The translations under genes and the position numbers were made by a program. Of a DNA stretch of 64,000 bases, positions 15,340 to 25,023 are shown piece by piece (the first letter of the stretch is position 1; each line of letters opens with the position of its first letter). The DNA is from Cereibacter changlensis JA139 (GTDB taxonomy: Bacteria; Pseudomonadota; Alphaproteobacteria; Rhodobacterales; Rhodobacteraceae): NCBI RefSeq assembly GCF_003034985.1, contig NZ_PZKG01000002.1, forward strand, positions 1 through 64,000. Direction: 5' to 3'. Below the pieces are notes generated by a model that had not been told where the DNA came from, ran no database searches, and saw only the letters and a list, made by a program, of their open reading frames with translations.

Positions 15340-16638
15340 TCACTTCTCCGGGATCAGCCCGCGCGGGCTGAAGCGCAGCACCAGAAGCAGCACCAGCCCC
15401 ATGGTGATCAGCCGCATATGCGCCGCCGAATCCTGGAGATGCACCTTCAGCCACGATCCGTCGGCCATCCCGGCGGTCACCGCCGACATCAGCCCCAGCC
15501 CGATCGGCTCCACCATGACCCAGAGCCACCAGATCAGGAACCCGCCCAGCACCGCGCCCCAGTTGTTGCCCGAGCCGCCGACGATCACCATCACCCAGAT
15601 CAGGAAGGTGAAGCGGAGCGGGGTGTAGGTGCCCGGCGTCAGCTGGCTGTCGAGCGTGGTCATCATCGCCCCGGCGACGCCGATCACCGCCGAGCCGAGG
15701 ATGAACACCTGCAGATGCCGGCGGGTGACATGCTTGCCCATCGCCTCGGCGGCCACCTCATTGTCGCGGATCGCCCGCATCATCCGGCCCCAGGGCGATT
15801 TCAGCGCCAGTTCCGACAGCACGACCAGCGCCACCAGCACCGCGCCGAACAGCCCGGCATAGCAGAGCTTCACCACGATGGAGGAGGCCGTCACCGGGTC
15901 CATCCCCCAATCCGCCGCCCAGGCGAGGAAGCCCGGGCTCTGCTGCAGATCCACCTCGTAAGGCACCGGCCGCGGCAGCGAGATCACGTTCTTCACGCCG
16001 CGCGCCAGCCAGTCCTCGTTCTTCATCACCGCCAGCACGATCTCGGCGATGCCCAGCGTGGCGATGGCGAGGTAATCCGACCGCAGCCCCAGCGCCGTCT
16101 TGCCGATGGCCCAGGCGGCGGCGGCTGCCAGCAGCCCGCCCAGCGGCCAGGCCAGCAGCACCGGCAGGCCCAGCCCGCCGATATTTCCCTGCACAGCCGG
16201 GTTGATCGCCTCGATCGCCGTCACCGCCGGATCGAAGACCGCGCGGAACGCGAAGAACCCCGCCAGCAGCACGCCGATCAGCACCAGCACCCGCGCCTTG
16301 CCCTTGGACATGCCGCGCCAGACGAGGATCGCCCCGCCGATGGTCAGCGCGCCCAGCATCAGCCCCAGCACGATGCCCATGCCGCCCGCGTTCCACGCCC
16401 CCGGCGCAGGCTCGGCCGAGGCCAGCACCACGGCAAGCCCGCCCAGCGCCACGAAGCCCATGACACCGACGTTGAAAAGCCCCGCATAGCCCCATTGCAG
16501 GTTCACCCCGAGCGCCATGATCGCCGAGATCAGCGCCATGTTCAGGATGCCCAGCGACGAATTCCAGCTCTGGAAGAAGCCGGTGCCGATGAACAGAAGC
16601 GCCACGAGCGCGAAAAGCGTGAGGTTCTTCCGGTTCAT
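15340..16638 (-). CDS. livM: Branched-chain amino acid ABC transporter permease LivM
   Basis: A 432-residue inner-membrane permease of the LivM type, longer than usual through an extra region at about residues 85-170 holding additional hydrophobic segments. It contains the family EAA-loop region (MRAIRDNEVAAEAMGKHV) and the C-terminal ARFSPRGLIPEK-like end (LRFSPRGLIPEK). It is the last gene of livKGFHM, and its start overlaps the livH stop by 4 bases. With LivH it forms the channel. The substrate may be an amino acid or another small amide or organic acid. Confidence 0.9.
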   Translation of the reverse strand: MNRKNLTLFALVALLFIGTGFFQSWNSSLGILNMALISAIMALGVNLQWGYAGLFNVGVMGFVALGGLAVVLASAEPAPGAWNAGGMGIVLGLMLGALTIGGAILVWRGMSKGKARVLVLIGVLLAGFFAFRAVFDPAVTAIEAINPAVQGNIGGLGLPVLLAWPLGGLLAAAAAWAIGKTALGLRSDYLAIATLGIAEIVLAVMKNEDWLARGVKNVISLPRPVPYEVDLQQSPGFLAWAADWGMDPVTASSIVVKLCYAGLFGAVLVALVVLSELALKSPWGRMMRAIRDNEVAAEAMGKHVTRRHLQVFILGSAVIGVAGAMMTTLDSQLTPGTYTPLRFTFLIWVMVIVGGSGNNWGAVLGGFLIWWLWVMVEPIGLGLMSAVTAGMADGSWLKVHLQDSAAHMRLITMGLVLLLVLRFSPRGLIPEK

Positions 16639-17645
16639 ACCGATTTCCCCTTGAAGAGCCCGGTGGGCATGAACAGCAGGACGATGATCAGGATGGCGAA
16701 GCTGACCGCGAATTTGTAATCGGTGGACATCAGCTGCAGCAGCCCGTCCGGCGCCATGTCGGCGGGAACCAGATAGGTCACCACCTTCTTCCAGGCATAG
16801 GTCACCGTCACCTCGCTGAAGGCGATGACGAAGCCCCCGGCGATGGCGCCCAGGGGGCTGCCCAGACCGCCGACAATGGCCGCCGCGAAGATCGGCAGCA
16901 AAAGCTGGAAATAGGTGAAGGCCTTGAAGCTCTTGTCGAGCCCGTAGAGCACCCCGGCAATGGTCGCCAAGGCCGCCGCGATGATCCAGGTCACCTGCAC
17001 CACCCGCTCGGGGTTGATCCCCGACAGCAGCGCCAGATCCTCGTTGTCGGAAAAGGCCCGCATCGACTTGCCGGTGCGGGTCTTGCCCAGGAACCAGAAC
17101 AGCGCCACCACCACGATCACCGCCGTGACCACCGTGATGCCCTGCGTGGTGCGGATCGCCAGACCCTCCTTCAGCCCGGTCCAGGCCTTGAAGTCGCCCG
17201 CGGTGATCAGGAAGCGCCCGCCATCGGCGAAGGCCTGCTCCTCCACCCCGATGATGAATCGCACCAGCCCGTTCATCACGAACATCACACCGAGCGAGAC
17301 GATCACCAGAATGGTCGGCGCCGCCTTCTGCTTGCGGTAGAAGCGGTAGACCAGCCGGTCGGTCCCCAGCACGAAGAGCGCGGTGACGAGGATGCCGAAG
17401 GGCAGGGCGATCAGCGCCGTCGGCAGCACCCCGCCGCTGATCCCCAGCGACTGCAGCCCCCAGGTGGCGAGGATCGTCACCATCGTGCCGAAGGCCATGG
17501 TGTCGCCATGGGCGAAGTTGGAGAACCGCAGGATGCCGTAGATCAGCGTCACCCCCAGCGCCCCCAGCGCCAGCTGCGCGCCATAGGCGAGGCCCGGGAC
17601 GAAGACGAAATTCAAAAAGGCCACGAGGGCGTTCAGCATATCCAT
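16635..17645 (-). CDS. livH: Branched-chain amino acid ABC transporter permease LivH
   Basis: A 336-residue permease with eight or more membrane segments. It shows the LivH signature region FSNFAHGDTMAFG near residue 40-55 and the EAA-type loop SMRAFSDNEDLALLSGIN. It is 4 bases downstream of livF and overlaps livM, so translation is coupled. It heterodimerises with LivM and is energised by LivF and LivG. Confidence 0.92.
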   Translation of the reverse strand: MDMLNALVAFLNFVFVPGLAYGAQLALGALGVTLIYGILRFSNFAHGDTMAFGTMVTILATWGLQSLGISGGVLPTALIALPFGILVTALFVLGTDRLVYRFYRKQKAAPTILVIVSLGVMFVMNGLVRFIIGVEEQAFADGGRFLITAGDFKAWTGLKEGLAIRTTQGITVVTAVIVVVALFWFLGKTRTGKSMRAFSDNEDLALLSGINPERVVQVTWIIAAALATIAGVLYGLDKSFKAFTYFQLLLPIFAAAIVGGLGSPLGAIAGGFVIAFSEVTVTYAWKKVVTYLVPADMAPDGLLQLMSTDYKFAVSFAILIIVLLFMPTGLFKGKSV

Positions 17646-17649
17646 GGCC

Positions 17650-18360
17650 TCAACCCCCGAGGAAGGAACGGCGGACCTCCGGATCGGCCATCAGCGCCGC
17701 TCCGGTGTCGGTGAAACGGTTGGCGCCCTGCACCAGCACATAGCCCTTGTCGGCGATCATCAGCGCCTGCCGGGCGTTCTGCTCGACCATCAGGATCGAG
17801 ATGCCCGTCCGCGCCACCTCGATGATCCGGTCGAAAAGCTCGTCCATCACGATGGGCGAGACGCCCGCCGTCGGCTCGTCCAGCATCAGCACCTTCGGCT
17901 GCGTCATCAGCGCCCGGCCCACCGCGACCTGCTGGCGCTGCCCGCCCGACAGCTCGCCCGCCGGCTGGTGCCGCTTGTCCTTCAGGATCGGGAACAGCGT
18001 ATAGACCTGCTCCATCGTGCCGCGGATGTCGTCGCGGCGCAGGAAGGCCCCCATCTCGAGGTTCTCCTCCACCGTCATCGAGGTGAAGATGTTGTGGGTC
18101 TGCGGCACGAAGGCCATGCCCTTGGCGACGCGCGCCTGCGGGGTGAGCGCCGTGATATCCTCGCCCGCCAGCCGCACATGGCCGCCGCGCAGTCGCAGCA
18201 TGCCGAAGACCGCCTTCATCGCCGTCGATTTCCCGGCGCCGTTCGGGCCGACGATCACCGCGATCTGGCCCTTCTCCACCGCCAGCGTGCAACCATGCAG
18301 GATGTCGGCGGCGCCATAGCCGCCGGTCATGTCCTCGCCGATCAGGAACGGTTCAGACAT
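17650..18360 (-). CDS. livF: Branched-chain amino acid ABC transporter ATPase LivF
   Basis: A 236-residue ABC ATPase with Walker A GPNGAGKST, Q loop FVPQTHNIF, signature LSGGQRQQVA and Walker B VLMLDEPTAG. The LivF class is recognised by its short length and the downstream VEQNARQAL segment. The ATG at 18360 was preferred over an upstream in-frame ATG at 18444, because GGGGATGCC provides the ribosome-binding site and the sequence between is a dispersed intergenic repeat. Confidence 0.93.
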   Translation of the reverse strand: MSEPFLIGEDMTGGYGAADILHGCTLAVEKGQIAVIVGPNGAGKSTAMKAVFGMLRLRGGHVRLAGEDITALTPQARVAKGMAFVPQTHNIFTSMTVEENLEMGAFLRRDDIRGTMEQVYTLFPILKDKRHQPAGELSGGQRQQVAVGRALMTQPKVLMLDEPTAGVSPIVMDELFDRIIEVARTGISILMVEQNARQALMIADKGYVLVQGANRFTDTGAALMADPEVRRSFLGG

Positions 18361-18385
18361 GGCATCCCCCGTGCTTCTTCTTGGC

Positions 18386-18413
18386 AGAAATACTCCCGCC
18401 GGAGGCGCCGACA
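18386..18413. repeat. Dispersed intergenic element, copy 1
   Basis: The segment containing AGAAATACTCCCGCCGGAGG and then CGCCGACA sits between livG and livF. A close copy occurs at 36443-36468. Its core CCGCCGGAGG is partly self-complementary. Short elements of this kind recur in intergenic gaps in this group. Confidence 0.45.
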
Positions 18414-18440
18414 GCAGCCCCGTGCGCAGCGCCTGCAATC

Positions 18441-19223
18441 TCACGCATGGCCCACCACCTTGTTCTTCAGCCCGGTGCCAAGATAGGCCTCGATCACCCG
18501 CTCGTCGTTCTTCACCTCATCCACCGTGCCCTGCGCCAGCACCTTGCCCTCGGCCATGCAGATCACCGGATTGCAGAGCCGGGCGATGAAATCCATGTCA
18601 TGCTCGATGACGCAGAAGGTATAGCCGCGCTCCTGGTTCAGCCGGATGATCGCGTCGCCGATGGTGTTCAAGAGCGTCCGGTTCACCCCCGCGCCCACCT
18701 CGTCGAGAAAGACGATCTTCGCATCCACCATCATGGTGCGCCCGAGCTCCAGCAGCTTCTTCTGCCCGCCCGAGATATTGGCCGCCCGCTGGTCGGCGAG
18801 ATGCGAGATCGTCAGGAACTCGAGCACCTCGTCGGCCTTGTCGCGCAGCCGCCGCTCCTCGGCGGCCACGGCGCCGCGGCGGAACCAGGCGTTCCACAGC
18901 GTCTCGCCCGATTGCGCGGCGGGAACCATCATCAGGTTCTCGCGCACCGTCATCGAGCCGAATTCATGCGCGATCTGGAAGGTGCGCAACAGCCCCTTGT
19001 GGAACAGCTGGTGCGGCGCCAGCCCGGTGATATCCTCGCCCGCCATGGTGACGCGGCCCGAGGTCGGCTGCAGCCGCCCGGCGATCACGTTGAACAGCGT
19101 GGTCTTGCCCGCGCCGTTCGGGCCGATCAGCCCGGTGATCGAGCCCGTGCCGATCTCCAGCGAGGCGCCGTCCACGGCGTGGAATCCGCCGAAATGCTTG
19201 TGCAGGTTGTCGACTGCAATCAT
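18441..19223 (-). CDS. livG: Branched-chain amino acid ABC transporter ATPase LivG
   Basis: A 260-residue ABC ATPase: Walker A GPNGAGKTTLF, signature ISGGQKKLLELGR, Walker B IVFLDEVGAGV and the H-loop IEHDMDF. LivG-type features are the long insertion between Walker A and the signature (about 85 residues) and the C-terminal segment EAYLGTG. A stem-loop separates it from livK. It partners with LivF. Confidence 0.92.
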   Translation of the reverse strand: MIAVDNLHKHFGGFHAVDGASLEIGTGSITGLIGPNGAGKTTLFNVIAGRLQPTSGRVTMAGEDITGLAPHQLFHKGLLRTFQIAHEFGSMTVRENLMMVPAAQSGETLWNAWFRRGAVAAEERRLRDKADEVLEFLTISHLADQRAANISGGQKKLLELGRTMMVDAKIVFLDEVGAGVNRTLLNTIGDAIIRLNQERGYTFCVIEHDMDFIARLCNPVICMAEGKVLAQGTVDEVKNDERVIEAYLGTGLKNKVVGHA

Positions 19224-19288
19224 GGTTTTCCCCTTCAGCCCGGCGTTTCGGGCCAGAAGGCCCGCCGCCGGATTGTCTTTCTTAAAGG

Positions 19289-19323
19289 CGACGGCCCGGC
19301 CGCTTGCGCGCGCCGGGCCGTCG
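19289..19323 (-). terminator. Stem-loop between livK and livG
   Basis: Arms CGACGGCCCGG and CCGGGCCGTCG form an 11-base-pair stem around a G+C-rich loop, followed on the minus strand by CCTTTAAG. The weak T tract suggests a partial terminator or mRNA stabiliser. Such elements often keep the binding-protein gene expressed above the rest of the transporter. Confidence 0.6.
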
Positions 19324-19346
19324 GTGGCTTTAACCGAGGTCTCGGA

Positions 19347-20531
19347 TCAACGGAACCCGTCCGTCACGAAGGCGCCTTCGGTGACGGTGTATTCGCGGAA
19401 CGAACCCGCGCTCTCGCCGGGGCCGATCAGCTCTACCGCGGTCGCGCCGACATAGTCGATGTCGGTGCCGGCCTTCAGCAGCTCGATCGCCTTGGCCAGC
19501 TCGCCCGGGTAGATCTTCTCGCCCGGAGCGTTGGCGACTTCCTCGATCTTGCCCTTGTAGTCGGCCGGGGCCGCAGACCCGGCAGCCTGCATGGCCAGCA
19601 GCATCAGGGCCGCCGCGTCATAGGACTCGCCGACATAGGAGGAGGTGCCGTCGAAGCCCGCGGCCTTCGCCAGTTCCAGCATCTTCTCGGCGCCGTCGCT
19701 GTCGGTGCCCGGCACGGTGCCGAACGACCCTTCCAGCCCCTCGCCGATCGCCGCGATCAGCGACTCGCCATACATCCCGTCCGGCAGCATGAACTGCGAG
19801 AAGGCGCCCGAGTCGAGCGCACCCTGGATCACGCCCTTGCCGCCCTGGTCGACATAGCCCGCCACGACCAGCAGATCGCCGCCGGCAGCCGCCAGCGCGC
19901 CGACTTCAGCCGAATAGTCGGCCTTGCCGTCCTCATGCGCGGCCGAGATCGTCACCGTGCCGCCCGCAGCCTCGAACGCCTGCTGGAAGCTGTCGGCCAG
20001 ACCCTTGCCGTAGTCGTTGTTGGTGTAGGTCAGGGCGACCGAGGTCACGCCCTTGTCCTTCAGCACATCGGCCATCACCTCGCCCTGGCGGGCGTCGGAG
20101 GGGGCGGTGCGGAAGAACAGCCCGTCATCCTCGGCCTGGCTGAGGCCCGGCGAGGTGGCGGAGGGCGAGATCATCACCACGCCATTCGGGCGCGCGACGT
20201 TCTGCAGGATGGCGCCGGCCACGCCCGAGCAATCCGCACCCATGATGCCGGCCACCTTGTCCGAGGTCACCAGACGCTCGGCGGCGGCGGTCGCGGCGGC
20301 GGCGTCGACGCAGGTCGAGTCGGCGCGGACGGAGGTCACGGCGGCGCCGTCCAGCAGCGTGCCGGCGTCGTTCACTTCCTTGATCGCGATCTCGGCCGAG
20401 GCGGCCATCGACGGCGTGATCGATTCGAGAGGGCCGGTGAAGCCCAGGATGATGCCGATCTTGACGTCCTGGGCGCTCGCGGCGCCCGCCAGCAGCACGG
20501 TGGCCGTGCTAGCCAGAAGCAGTTTCTTCAT
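19347..20531 (-). CDS. livK: Liv-type ABC transporter substrate-binding protein
   Basis: A 394-residue periplasmic binding protein (Peripla_BP_6 family) with a signal peptide ending ASAQ (about residue 20). The mature start VKIGIILGFTGPLES is typical of leucine/isoleucine/valine or amide-binding members. It is the first gene of the transporter operon. Neighbouring demethylase-like and GbdR-like genes leave open a substrate other than branched-chain amino acids. Two cysteines (DSTC and GADCSG) could form the usual disulfide. Confidence 0.9.
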   Translation of the reverse strand: MKKLLLASTATVLLAGAASAQDVKIGIILGFTGPLESITPSMAASAEIAIKEVNDAGTLLDGAAVTSVRADSTCVDAAAATAAAERLVTSDKVAGIMGADCSGVAGAILQNVARPNGVVMISPSATSPGLSQAEDDGLFFRTAPSDARQGEVMADVLKDKGVTSVALTYTNNDYGKGLADSFQQAFEAAGGTVTISAAHEDGKADYSAEVGALAAAGGDLLVVAGYVDQGGKGVIQGALDSGAFSQFMLPDGMYGESLIAAIGEGLEGSFGTVPGTDSDGAEKMLELAKAAGFDGTSSYVGESYDAAALMLLAMQAAGSAAPADYKGKIEEVANAPGEKIYPGELAKAIELLKAGTDIDYVGATAVELIGPGESAGSFREYTVTEGAFVTDGFR

Positions 20532-20728
20532 TGGTCACTCCCTTGATGGACCGAAATCCTGCGGCGACCGTAAAGGGGCGCGCAGCGAAAGAAAAGGCGC
20601 GAAAAGCGCCGATCTGCCGCAATGATCGGTCATTTCGACGCGCCGCAGGGTAACGGATCCTGCGCGGGGCGAAAGGGCAGGGCGCCCCGGATGGTTTTCA
20701 GTCCGAGAATCTATCCCCGCCCGCCGCC

Positions 20729-21745
20729 TCAGATCGACAGCCGCGCCCCCGCGGGCCCGCCCTGGGTGCCGCGCTCGCGGTAGGGGGTGGTGTTGTAATG
20801 CGCCCGGTAGCATTTCGAGAAATGCGAGGGGCTGGCGAAGCCGCAGGCGAGCGCCACATTGATCACGCTCATGTCGGTCTGCATCAACAGGTTGCGCGCC
20901 TTCTGCAGCCGCAGCTCCATGTAATAGCGCTTGGGCGATCGGTTCAGATAGCGGCGGAACAGCCGCTCCAGCTGCCGGGTCGACATGCCCACATCATCGG
21001 CCAGATCGGCCGGGCTGATCGGGTCCTCGATATTGGCCTCCATCATCTGGATGACCTGGGAAAGCTTCGGATGCCGCACCCCGATCCGGGTCGGGATCGA
21101 CAGGCGCTGCGTGTCCTGATCGGTGCGGATCGAGGAATAGATCAGCTGGTCCGCCACGGTATTAGCCAGATCATCGCCATGATCCGCCGCGATCAGCTTC
21201 AGCATCATGTCGATCGAGGCGGTGCCCCCCGCCGTGCTCAGCCGGTTGCCGTCGACGACGAAAACCGATTTCGTCAGCTTCACATCCTCGAATTCTTCCA
21301 GAAACCCGTCCTGGTTCTCCCAGTGGATCGTCGCCTTCTTGCCGTCGAGCAGCCCGGCCTTGGCCAGCGCATAGGACCCGGTGCAGAGCCCGCCGATCAC
21401 CACCCCGCGCCGCGCCTCGCGCCTGAGCCAGCCGATGATGCCGCGGGTGGTGGATTTCTGCACATCGATCCCGCCGCAGACCAGAAGCGTGTCCTCGCGC
21501 TCGATCTCGTCCAGCCCCATGTCCAGCTTGAAGGCCGCGCCGTTGGAGCAGGTGGCGAATTCGCCGCCCTCGCCAGCCAGCGCCCAGGAATAAAGCGGCG
21601 CGCCCGCCACGCGGTTGGCGATGCGCAGCGGCTCGATCGCCCCGGCGAAGGAGAGCATGGTGAAGCGGTCAAGCAACAGGAAGACGAAACGCCGCGGGCT
21701 TTCGATCTTCGCCACATGGGTGGCCTTGCGGGGGGAGGTGGACAT
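20729..21745 (-). CDS. GlxA-family AraC regulator (GbdR/CdhR-like)
   Basis: A 338-residue regulator with an N-terminal DJ-1/PfpI-like domain (LLLDRFTMLSFAG, GLCTGSYALAKAGLL) and a C-terminal AraC double helix-turn-helix (SPADLADDVGMSTRQLERLF, VALACGFASPSHFSKCYR). Family members include GbdR and CdhR, which activate glycine betaine/dimethylglycine and carnitine catabolism. This fits the dimethylglycine-dehydrogenase-like gene 6 kb away. It is divergent from the type II DAHP synthase. The actual effector and target genes are inferred. Confidence 0.87.
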   Translation of the reverse strand: MSTSPRKATHVAKIESPRRFVFLLLDRFTMLSFAGAIEPLRIANRVAGAPLYSWALAGEGGEFATCSNGAAFKLDMGLDEIEREDTLLVCGGIDVQKSTTRGIIGWLRREARRGVVIGGLCTGSYALAKAGLLDGKKATIHWENQDGFLEEFEDVKLTKSVFVVDGNRLSTAGGTASIDMMLKLIAADHGDDLANTVADQLIYSSIRTDQDTQRLSIPTRIGVRHPKLSQVIQMMEANIEDPISPADLADDVGMSTRQLERLFRRYLNRSPKRYYMELRLQKARNLLMQTDMSVINVALACGFASPSHFSKCYRAHYNTTPYRERGTQGGPAGARLSI

Positions 21746-21900
21746 CCGGCGACCTCAATGCGTCGTTTCCGGCACCAGACAGCAGGAATCCGCGCCGCCT
21801 TCAAGCGGTATCGCGGCCATTCGCCCTTTGCTTTTGAGCAGGCTTTCCGTATAGGACGCGCGGTAAGACCCCCCGATACCGCTAACTTCGGAGAAGACCG

Positions 21901-23271
21901 ATGACCAAGGGCTGGACGAAATCTGACTGGCGCGCCAAACCGCGGGTCCAGATGCCCGACTATACGGATCAGGCCGCGCTGAACGCCGTCGAGGCGCAGC
22001 TTGCCAAGTATCCGCCTTTGGTCTTTGCGGGCGAAGCGCGCAAGCTGAAGAAGTCGCTGGCCGAGGCCGCGGCGGGCAGGGCCTTCCTGCTGCAGGGCGG
22101 CGATTGCGCCGAGAGCTTCGCGGAATTCTCCGCCGACAACATCCGCGACACCTTCCGGGTGATGCTGCAGATGGCGGTCGTGCTGACCTACGGGGCCAAG
22201 GTTCCGGTGATCAAGGTCGGCCGCATGGCGGGCCAGTTCGCCAAGCCGCGTTCGGCCCCCACCGAGGTGATCGACGGCGTGGAGCTGCCGAGCTACCGCG
22301 GTGACATCATCAACGGCTTCGACGCGACGCCGGAATGCCGGATCCCCGATCCGGCGCGCATGCTGCAGGCCTACACCCAGGCCGCGGCCTCGCTGAACCT
22401 GCTGCGGGCGTTTTCGACCGGCGGTTTTGCCGATATCCACCGTGTCCACGCCTGGACCCTCGGCTTCTCCGAACAGGACAAGGCCGAGCGCTACCGCGAG
22501 CTCTCCAACCGCATCTCCGACGCGCTCGACTTCATGTCGGCGGCCGGGGTGGACGGCAACACCACGCATCACCTTGCGACGGTCGATTTCTACACCTCGC
22601 ACGAGGCGCTGCTGCTCGAATACGAAGAGGCGCTCTGCCGGATCGACAGCATCACCGGGGTGCCGGTGGCGGGCTCGGGCCACATGATCTGGATCGGCGA
22701 CCGCACCCGTCAGGTGGATGGCGCCCATGTCGAGTTCTGCCGCGGCGTGCAGAACCCGATCGGCCTGAAATGCGGCCCGACCACCACGGTCGAGGATCTC
22801 AAGCAGCTGATCGCCAAGCTCAACCCCGAGAACGAGCCGGGCCGCCTGACGCTGATCGCCCGCTTCGGCGCCGGCAAGGTCGGGGACAACCTGCCGCGTC
22901 TGATCCGCGCCGTGCGCGAGGAAGGCGCCAATGTGCTCTGGAGCTGCGATCCGATGCACGGCAACACGATCAAGGCGGCCTCCGGCTACAAGACCCGGCC
23001 CTTCGATTCCGTGCTGCGCGAGGTGCGCGAGTTCTTCGCGATCCACAAGGCCGAGGGCACGATCCCCGGCGGCGTGCATTTCGAGATGACCGGCAAGGAC
23101 GTGACCGAATGCACCGGCGGCCTGCGCGCCGTCACCGACGAGGATCTGTCGAGCCGCTACCACACCGCCTGCGACCCGCGTCTGAACGCCTCGCAGTCGC
23201 TGGAGCTGGCCTTCCTCGTCGCAGAAGAGCTGTCGGCGCTGCGCGACTCCAGCCGCCGCATGGCGCTCTGA
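21901..23271 (+). CDS. 3-deoxy-7-phosphoheptulonate synthase, class II
   Basis: First step of the shikimate pathway: phosphoenolpyruvate plus erythrose 4-phosphate to DAHP. The 456-residue length and the plant/Actinobacteria-type motifs [32 protein letters not shown]-like (GLKCGPTTT) and CDPMHGNT identify the class II enzyme. The metal ligands (Cys of GDCAE, His of MHGN, Glu, Asp) are present. It is divergent from the GlxA regulator and convergent with the PAS protein, hence monocistronic. Confidence 0.93.
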   Translation: MTKGWTKSDWRAKPRVQMPDYTDQAALNAVEAQLAKYPPLVFAGEARKLKKSLAEAAAGRAFLLQGGDCAESFAEFSADNIRDTFRVMLQMAVVLTYGAKVPVIKVGRMAGQFAKPRSAPTEVIDGVELPSYRGDIINGFDATPECRIPDPARMLQAYTQAAASLNLLRAFSTGGFADIHRVHAWTLGFSEQDKAERYRELSNRISDALDFMSAAGVDGNTTHHLATVDFYTSHEALLLEYEEALCRIDSITGVPVAGSGHMIWIGDRTRQVDGAHVEFCRGVQNPIGLKCGPTTTVEDLKQLIAKLNPENEPGRLTLIARFGAGKVGDNLPRLIRAVREEGANVLWSCDPMHGNTIKAASGYKTRPFDSVLREVREFFAIHKAEGTIPGGVHFEMTGKDVTECTGGLRAVTDEDLSSRYHTACDPRLNASQSLELAFLVAEELSALRDSSRRMAL

Positions 23272-23277
23272 GCCGGC

Positions 23278-23919
23278 TCAGCCCTTCACCAGCCTGAGAT
23301 GCCGCCGCCCCGGAACCGCCCGGGGCGGCGGTTGCATTTGGGGCCGGCGCGGCGAGGAGCCGCGCGGCTCGGCAAGACCGGCGGCGGGCGGCAGGTCCAG
23401 CCGCTCCACCAACGCCTGCGCCAGCAGGAAGCGCCGCGGCGCGCGACCGATGTCTCCTTCCGTCGGCAGGCAGCCGAAAGCCAGCGGGGCCTCGCCCTCG
23501 CCGATGACCGGCAGGATCAGCATCCGCCCCGACAGCGCCGGCCGGCCCAGCCCGCGATCCGCCTCCAGCGCCAGCTCGGCCACACCCGGCGCGGTAAAGA
23601 CCTGCTCCAGCACCTCCGCCAGCCGCGGCTGCGCCAGAGGATCGAACAGCGCCGCGACCGGCAGGCCGCGCAGGTCCATCCCGAGGAGATCGGCGAAGAA
23701 ACTGCCCGCCAGCCGGAAGTGCGCCTGCCCGGGGCCGATGCGCTCGATCAGGAAGGCCCGCTCCAGCGCCCCCTCGATGCCGCGCGGGTCGATCCGGGCG
23801 CGCAGCGGCAGGGCGTCGCCCACCCGCAGCGCCTGCCAATAGCCGCGCACCTGCCGCAGCATCGCCTCGGCCGCGACGGCCTCCGTCCTGCCGCCGATCC
23901 CACCCCCGAACCCCGTCAT
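23278..23919 (-). CDS. PAS-domain (PAS_5/DUF1457-type) protein
   Basis: A 213-residue protein of a family widespread in alphaproteobacteria. The core IERIGPGQAHFRLAGSFFADLLGMDLRG is typical of PAS_5 proteins, which in Caulobacter relatives (MopJ-like) influence development and stress responses. The C-terminal about 40 residues are Pro/Arg-rich and probably disordered. Convergent with the DAHP synthase gene with only 6 bases between the stop codons. Confidence 0.75.
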   Translation of the reverse strand: MTGFGGGIGGRTEAVAAEAMLRQVRGYWQALRVGDALPLRARIDPRGIEGALERAFLIERIGPGQAHFRLAGSFFADLLGMDLRGLPVAALFDPLAQPRLAEVLEQVFTAPGVAELALEADRGLGRPALSGRMLILPVIGEGEAPLAFGCLPTEGDIGRAPRRFLLAQALVERLDLPPAAGLAEPRGSSPRRPQMQPPPRAVPGRRHLRLVKG

Positions 23920-24132
23920 CGCGTCTTCCCCTGCCGCGCCGTCCCGCCCGGCCTGCTTGCTCCCCGAAATCCGCTCTGCTATCGCCGGAGAGGCCCGGCG
24001 GCGGCGGACGGGATGATCCCGCAGGAAACCGATGACCTGTGCATTAATCCAGCGCCGTCACAGTCCGGCGCGCGGAAATCTGAATCAATGGTTAACGGCC
24101 CGTTCCGCGCGTCGTTGCCGGAAAGGACGCGG

Positions 24133-25023
24133 ATGATCACCTCGATGACCGGCTTTGCCGCGCGCAAGGGGCAGGGGGCGGGCTACAGCTGGGGCTGGGA
24201 GATCCGCTCGGTGAACGGCAAGGGGCTGGACCTGCGGCTGCGCCTGCCCGACTGGATCGACGGGCTGGAACCCCTGGTCCGGGCCGAGCTGGCCCGCGCG
24301 CTGAACCGCGGCAATGTCAGCCTGACGCTGAAGGTGACGAGCGAGCTCGGCGACACCGCGCTGCGGCTGAACCCGACCGTGCTGCGCTCGGTGCTGGTGG
24401 CGATGGCCGAGGTCGACCACGCCGCGCGCGAGACCGGGCTGACGCTGGCCGCGCCCACCGCCGCCGACCTGCTGACCCTGCGCGGCGTGCTCGACGCCTC
24501 CGCCGCGGCCGAGGACACCGCGCCGCTGCGCGCGCTGCTGCTGGCCGATCTCGCCCCGCTGCTGGCCGAGTTCACCGCGATGCGCAATGCCGAGGGCGCG
24601 GCGCTGGCCGCAGTGCTCGGCGCCCAGCTCGACCGCGTCGCGGCGCTCACCGGCGACGCCGCACGCGAGGCCGAGGCCCGCCGGCCTGCCATGGCCCAGA
24701 CCCTGCGCGACAATCTCGCCCGCATCCTCGGGGCTGCCGAGGGGATCGACGAGACCCGGCTCGCGCAGGAACTGGCGCTGCTCGCGGTGAAATCCGACGT
24801 GACCGAGGAGATCGACCGGCTCACCGCCCATGTCGCCGCCGCCCGCGCGCTATTGGCCGAGCCGGGGCAGGTGGGCCGCAAGTTCGACTTCCTGGTGCAG
24901 GAATTCATGCGCGAGGCCAACACGCTCTGCTCCAAGGCGCAGTCGGTGGCGCTGACCCGCATTGGTCTTGACCTGAAGGCGGTCATCGATCAGATGCGCG
25001 AACAGGTCCAGAACGTGGAATGA
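24133..25023 (+). CDS. YicC-family endoribonuclease
   Basis: A 296-residue protein starting [13 protein letters not shown], the conserved N-terminus of the family (usually M-x-x-SMTGFA), which fixes the start codon at 24133. The N-terminal YicC domain includes [11 protein letters not shown]. The C-terminal DUF1732 domain ends [17 protein letters not shown], also diagnostic. E. coli YicC was shown to have RNase activity. It overlaps gmk by 4 bases (ATGA), a pairing common in alphaproteobacteria. Confidence 0.92.
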   Translation: MITSMTGFAARKGQGAGYSWGWEIRSVNGKGLDLRLRLPDWIDGLEPLVRAELARALNRGNVSLTLKVTSELGDTALRLNPTVLRSVLVAMAEVDHAARETGLTLAAPTAADLLTLRGVLDASAAAEDTAPLRALLLADLAPLLAEFTAMRNAEGAALAAVLGAQLDRVAALTGDAAREAEARRPAMAQTLRDNLARILGAAEGIDETRLAQELALLAVKSDVTEEIDRLTAHVAAARALLAEPGQVGRKFDFLVQEFMREANTLCSKAQSVALTRIGLDLKAVIDQMREQVQNVE

